A stretch of DNA of 56,360 nt from Bradyrhizobium sp. (GTDB lineage Bacteria; Pseudomonadota; Alphaproteobacteria; Rhizobiales; Xanthobacteraceae): the NCBI RefSeq assembly GCF_004799405.1, contig NZ_SSMW01000008.1, positions 1 through 56,360 of the forward strand, given 5' to 3'. The notes below the pieces were generated by a model. It was not told the DNA's origin. It worked only from the letters and a program-made list of their open reading frames with translations, and made no database searches. This document shows positions 54,414 through 56,360 of this stretch, piece by piece; the stretch's first letter is position 1, and every line of letters begins with the position of its first letter. Made by a program: the position numbers and the translations under genes.

Positions 54414-54902
54414 TTACCCCTCCTTGAACCCATACTCCGGCACGTTGCCGCTGGCGCCGTAATATTTGTACGGCAGGAATTTGCCCGACATCGTGATCTT
54501 GACGCGGTCGCCCTTGGGATTGGGCAGGCGCTCCATCACCATGTCGAAATCGATCGCCGACATGATGCCATCGCCATATTCCTCCTCGATCAGCGCCTTC
54601 CAGGCCGGCCCGTTGACCATCACCAGCTCGTAGAAGCGATAGATCAGGGGATCGGTCGGCGGCATCGGGGTGCCCTCGCCGCGCATCGGCACCTCGTTGA
54701 GCATCGCGGTTTCGGACTTCGACAGCCCGAACAGTTCGGCGGCGTTGGCCGCCTGCGGTTTCGTCAATTTCATCTGGCCGAGGATGGCGCCGACGATCAG
54801 GACTTCGGAATAACCGCCGATCTTTTCGCAGATGTGCTTCCAGCTCCAGCCTTTCTCGCGCTTGATGTCGAGCAGCTTTTCCGTGAGGTCGGTTCGTTTC
54901 AT
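54414..54902 (-). CDS. cynS: cyanase (cyanate hydratase)
   Basis: 162 residues from the ATG at 54902 (GGGAG). The C-terminal catalytic domain has DPLIYRFYELVMVNG (active-site Arg and Glu), YGDGIMSAIDFDM (active-site Ser), and the family end KFLPYKYYGASG. The N-terminal part is a helical DNA-binding-like domain, as usual. It decomposes cyanate with bicarbonate to ammonia and CO2. It lies downstream of a nitrate/cyanate-type ABC transporter on the same strand, with a palindromic repeat between them. Confidence 0.95.
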   Translation of the reverse strand: MKRTDLTEKLLDIKREKGWSWKHICEKIGGYSEVLIVGAILGQMKLTKPQAANAAELFGLSKSETAMLNEVPMRGEGTPMPPTDPLIYRFYELVMVNGPAWKALIEEEYGDGIMSAIDFDMVMERLPNPKGDRVKITMSGKFLPYKYYGASGNVPEYGFKEG

Positions 54903-54921
54903 GTGTGGTCTCCCTTGCGCT

Positions 54922-55005
54922 CGTCATGCCCGGCCTTGTGCCGGGCATCCACGTCTTTCTCGCCTTACGCAGACGTGGATGGCCGGGACAAGCCCGGCCA
55001 TGACG
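54922..55005. repeat. inverted pair of dispersed palindromes
   Basis: Two copies of the 35779 element face each other (54922-54956 and 54971-55005), each a stem of its own, with an inner ACGTCT/AGACGT pair. The right copy lies inside the 3' end of the ABC-ATPase gene and writes its last residues. Confidence 0.85.
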
Positions 55006-55903
55006 CCTGCTGTGATTCTTCATGTCGCGCGTCGGATATCGATGCGATCATCAGTTCCGGCTTTCCGATCCGTACCGTCGGCACATTGCGCGGATCGTGA
55101 TCCGGTACATCGGCAGCGAAAGTCTTGCTGCGGCTGACCAGAAAATCGACGATGTGATTTCGCACCGCATAATAGTAGGGATGGCGGTGCAGATCGACGC
55201 GGCCGCGGTCCTTTGGCAGCGGATTTTCCACGACCTCCGCCAGCACCGCGCCGGGCCCATTGGTCATCAGGAAAATCCTGTCGGCAAGATAGATCGCTTC
55301 ATCCACGTCGTGGGTGATCATGAACGCGGTCTGCCCGGTCTCCAGGCAAATGCGGCGAACTTCGTCCTGTAGCGTGCCGCGCGTCAGGGCATCGAGCGCC
55401 GAAAACGGCTCGTCCATCAGCATGATCTTTGGCGTGATCGAGAGCGCGCGCGCAATGCCGACCCGCTGTTTCATGCCCCCCGAGAGCTCCGACGGGCGTT
55501 TGTGCTCGGCGCCGGTCAGCCCGACGAGATCGATGAAGGTCTGCGCATGCGCCTTGACCCTGGCGCGGTCCCAGCCGCGCCATTTCGACGTCACCGCATA
55601 GCCGACATTGCCGAGCACGGTACGCCACGGCAGCAGCGCGTGGCTCTGGAAAATCACGGCGCGGTCGAGACTGGTGCCCTCGATGGCCTGCCCGTCCACG
55701 ATCACGGTGCCCTCGCTTGGCTCATCGAGCCCGGCGAGGATGTTCAGCACCGTGGTCTTGCCGCAGCCGGAATGGCCGATCACGCAGACAAACTCGCCCC
55801 GCGCCATCGACAGCCAGAGATTTTCGAACACCGCGATCTCGCCGCCATCGGCGCCCGGATAGCGCTTGGCGATGGCTTCGATAGAAATGAATTTGTCGGT
55901 CAC
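54965..55903 (-). CDS. nitrate/cyanate/taurine-type ABC ATPase (NrtD/SsuB-like)
   Basis: 312 residues starting at a GTG (GGAG upstream). Walker A is GHSGCGKTT, signature LSGGMKQRVGIARAL, Walker B IMLMDEPFSALD, switch His in ITHDVDEAI. This is the NitT/TauT class that pairs with a single permease and a solute-binding protein. The final residues, QASWPGLSRPSTSA, do not belong to the family; they are encoded by the palindromic repeat, so the original stop was lost. Near cynS, cyanate or nitrate uptake is the likely job. Confidence 0.9.
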   Translation of the reverse strand: MTDKFISIEAIAKRYPGADGGEIAVFENLWLSMARGEFVCVIGHSGCGKTTVLNILAGLDEPSEGTVIVDGQAIEGTSLDRAVIFQSHALLPWRTVLGNVGYAVTSKWRGWDRARVKAHAQTFIDLVGLTGAEHKRPSELSGGMKQRVGIARALSITPKIMLMDEPFSALDALTRGTLQDEVRRICLETGQTAFMITHDVDEAIYLADRIFLMTNGPGAVLAEVVENPLPKDRGRVDLHRHPYYYAVRNHIVDFLVSRSKTFAADVPDHDPRNVPTVRIGKPELMIASISDARHEESQQASWPGLSRPSTSA

Positions 55904-55907
55904 CGCT

Positions 55908-56360
55908 TCACTCCGGAAACGTGACCATGCGCGTGAAGCGCGCGAGAATCTGATCGAGCAGCATGCCGACCACCCCGATCACCAGAATGGCGATGATGAC
56001 GTTGGTGATCGAAAGGTTATTCCATTCGTTCCAGACGAAATAGCCGATGCCGGTGCCCCCTACCAGCATCTCGGCGGCGACGATCACCAGCCAGGCAATG
56101 CCGATCGAGATTCGCATGCCGGTGAGAATCGTCGGCGCAGCCGCCGGCAAAATCACCGTGAAGGCACGCCTGACGGTGCCGACTTCCAGCGTGCGCGCGA
56201 CATTGATCCACTCCTTGCGGACGGCCGCGACGCCGAACGCGGTGTTGAGCAGCATCGGCCACACCGAGCAGATGAAGATGACGAAAATCGCGGACAGTCC
56301 CGAATCCTTGATGGTGTAGAGCGCCAGCGGCATCCAGGCGAGCGGCGAGATCGGCTTCAG
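55908..56360 (-). CDS. NitT/TauT-type ABC permease, partial at the right edge
   Basis: The last 150 codons are in the window; the N-terminal part lies beyond it. Helices such as LSAIFVIFICSVWPMLLNTAFGV, the EAA loop region WINVARTLEVGTVRRAFTVILPAAAPTILTGMRI, and IGYFVWNEWNN match the NrtB/SsuC-type permease. The stop is four bases before the start of the ATPase gene. The solute-binding gene would be further right. Together with cynS this makes a cyn- or nrt-like cluster. Confidence 0.88.
   Translation of the reverse strand: MKPISPLAWMPLALYTIKDSGLSAIFVIFICSVWPMLLNTAFGVAAVRKEWINVARTLEVGTVRRAFTVILPAAAPTILTGMRISIGIAWLVIVAAEMLVGGTGIGYFVWNEWNNLSITNVIIAILVIGVVGMLLDQILARFTRMVTFPE

Overview
The window looks like chromosome from a high-GC alphaproteobacterium of the Bradyrhizobium / Rhodopseudomonas group (Nitrobacteraceae). 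The reasons are the sequences of PurC, PurS, RpsD and the zeta-type DUF1476 protein, the liv-type ABC operon, a form II CO-dehydrogenase accessory cluster, and dispersed palindromes whose read-through translates as strings like WPGLSRPSTS. No rRNA, tRNA, CRISPR array, prophage, transposase or replication origin was recognised. Assignments come from reading motifs by eye; no database search was run.

Layout. 1-8.4 kb: a flavin-dependent oxidoreductase, a DUF2000 protein, a coiled-coil protein, and several secreted or cell-envelope proteins (ClpP-like, L,D-transpeptidase, dienelactone hydrolase, DUF4189). 8.5-15.4 kb, all minus: a molybdenum-hydroxylase (CO-dehydrogenase-like) cluster in the order coxG-coxS-coxM-coxD-coxE-xdhC(N)-xdhC(C)-moeA/mobA fusion. 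It has the iron-sulfur and FAD subunits and the maturation proteins, but no large molybdenum subunit. 15.5-17.4 kb: pcaB and pcaC of the protocatechuate branch. 18.4-24.6 kb: livHMGF, a periplasmic amino-acid binding protein and a P1-family (DmpA/NylC-like) hydrolase. 24.6-28.6 kb: an EF-hand protein, rpe, and a two-gene unit of metallophosphoesterase plus Ser/Thr kinase fused to a universal-stress domain. 28.7-36.9 kb: a TetR regulator with a perfect palindromic operator, purB, a MOSC protein, cytochrome b561, murI, an HpcH/HpaI aldolase, an E2-like acyltransferase, rpsD and a threonine-aldolase-like lyase. 37-41.2 kb: a frameshifted methyltransferase, two tandem serine-beta-lactamase-fold proteins and a membrane protein. 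41.2-48.5 kb: a macro-domain protein with no canonical start, monothiol glutaredoxin grxD, ergothioneine genes egtB-egtD, LtrA, BolA, DUF427, DUF1328 and an acyltransferase-3 protein. 48.5-54.3 kb: purL, a PaaI thioesterase, a dead GNAT gene, purQ-purS-purC and the F1-ATPase inhibitor zeta (DUF1476). 54.4 kb to the end: cyanase cynS with a nitrate/cyanate-type ABC transporter that runs off the right edge.

Functional themes are de novo purine synthesis (purB, purL, purQ, purS, purC), redox and thiol protection (egtBD, grxD-bolA), amino-acid uptake, aromatic catabolism (pcaBC), Mo-hydroxylase maturation, and nitrogen scavenging (cyanase).

The main oddities are: the coxL gene missing from exactly the position where the form II order S-L-M would place it; a 24-bp tandem duplication that doubles the catalytic elbow of the dienelactone hydrolase; the macro-domain gene lacking ATG/GTG/TTG; two frameshifted genes; and a gene whose C-terminus is written by a palindromic repeat.
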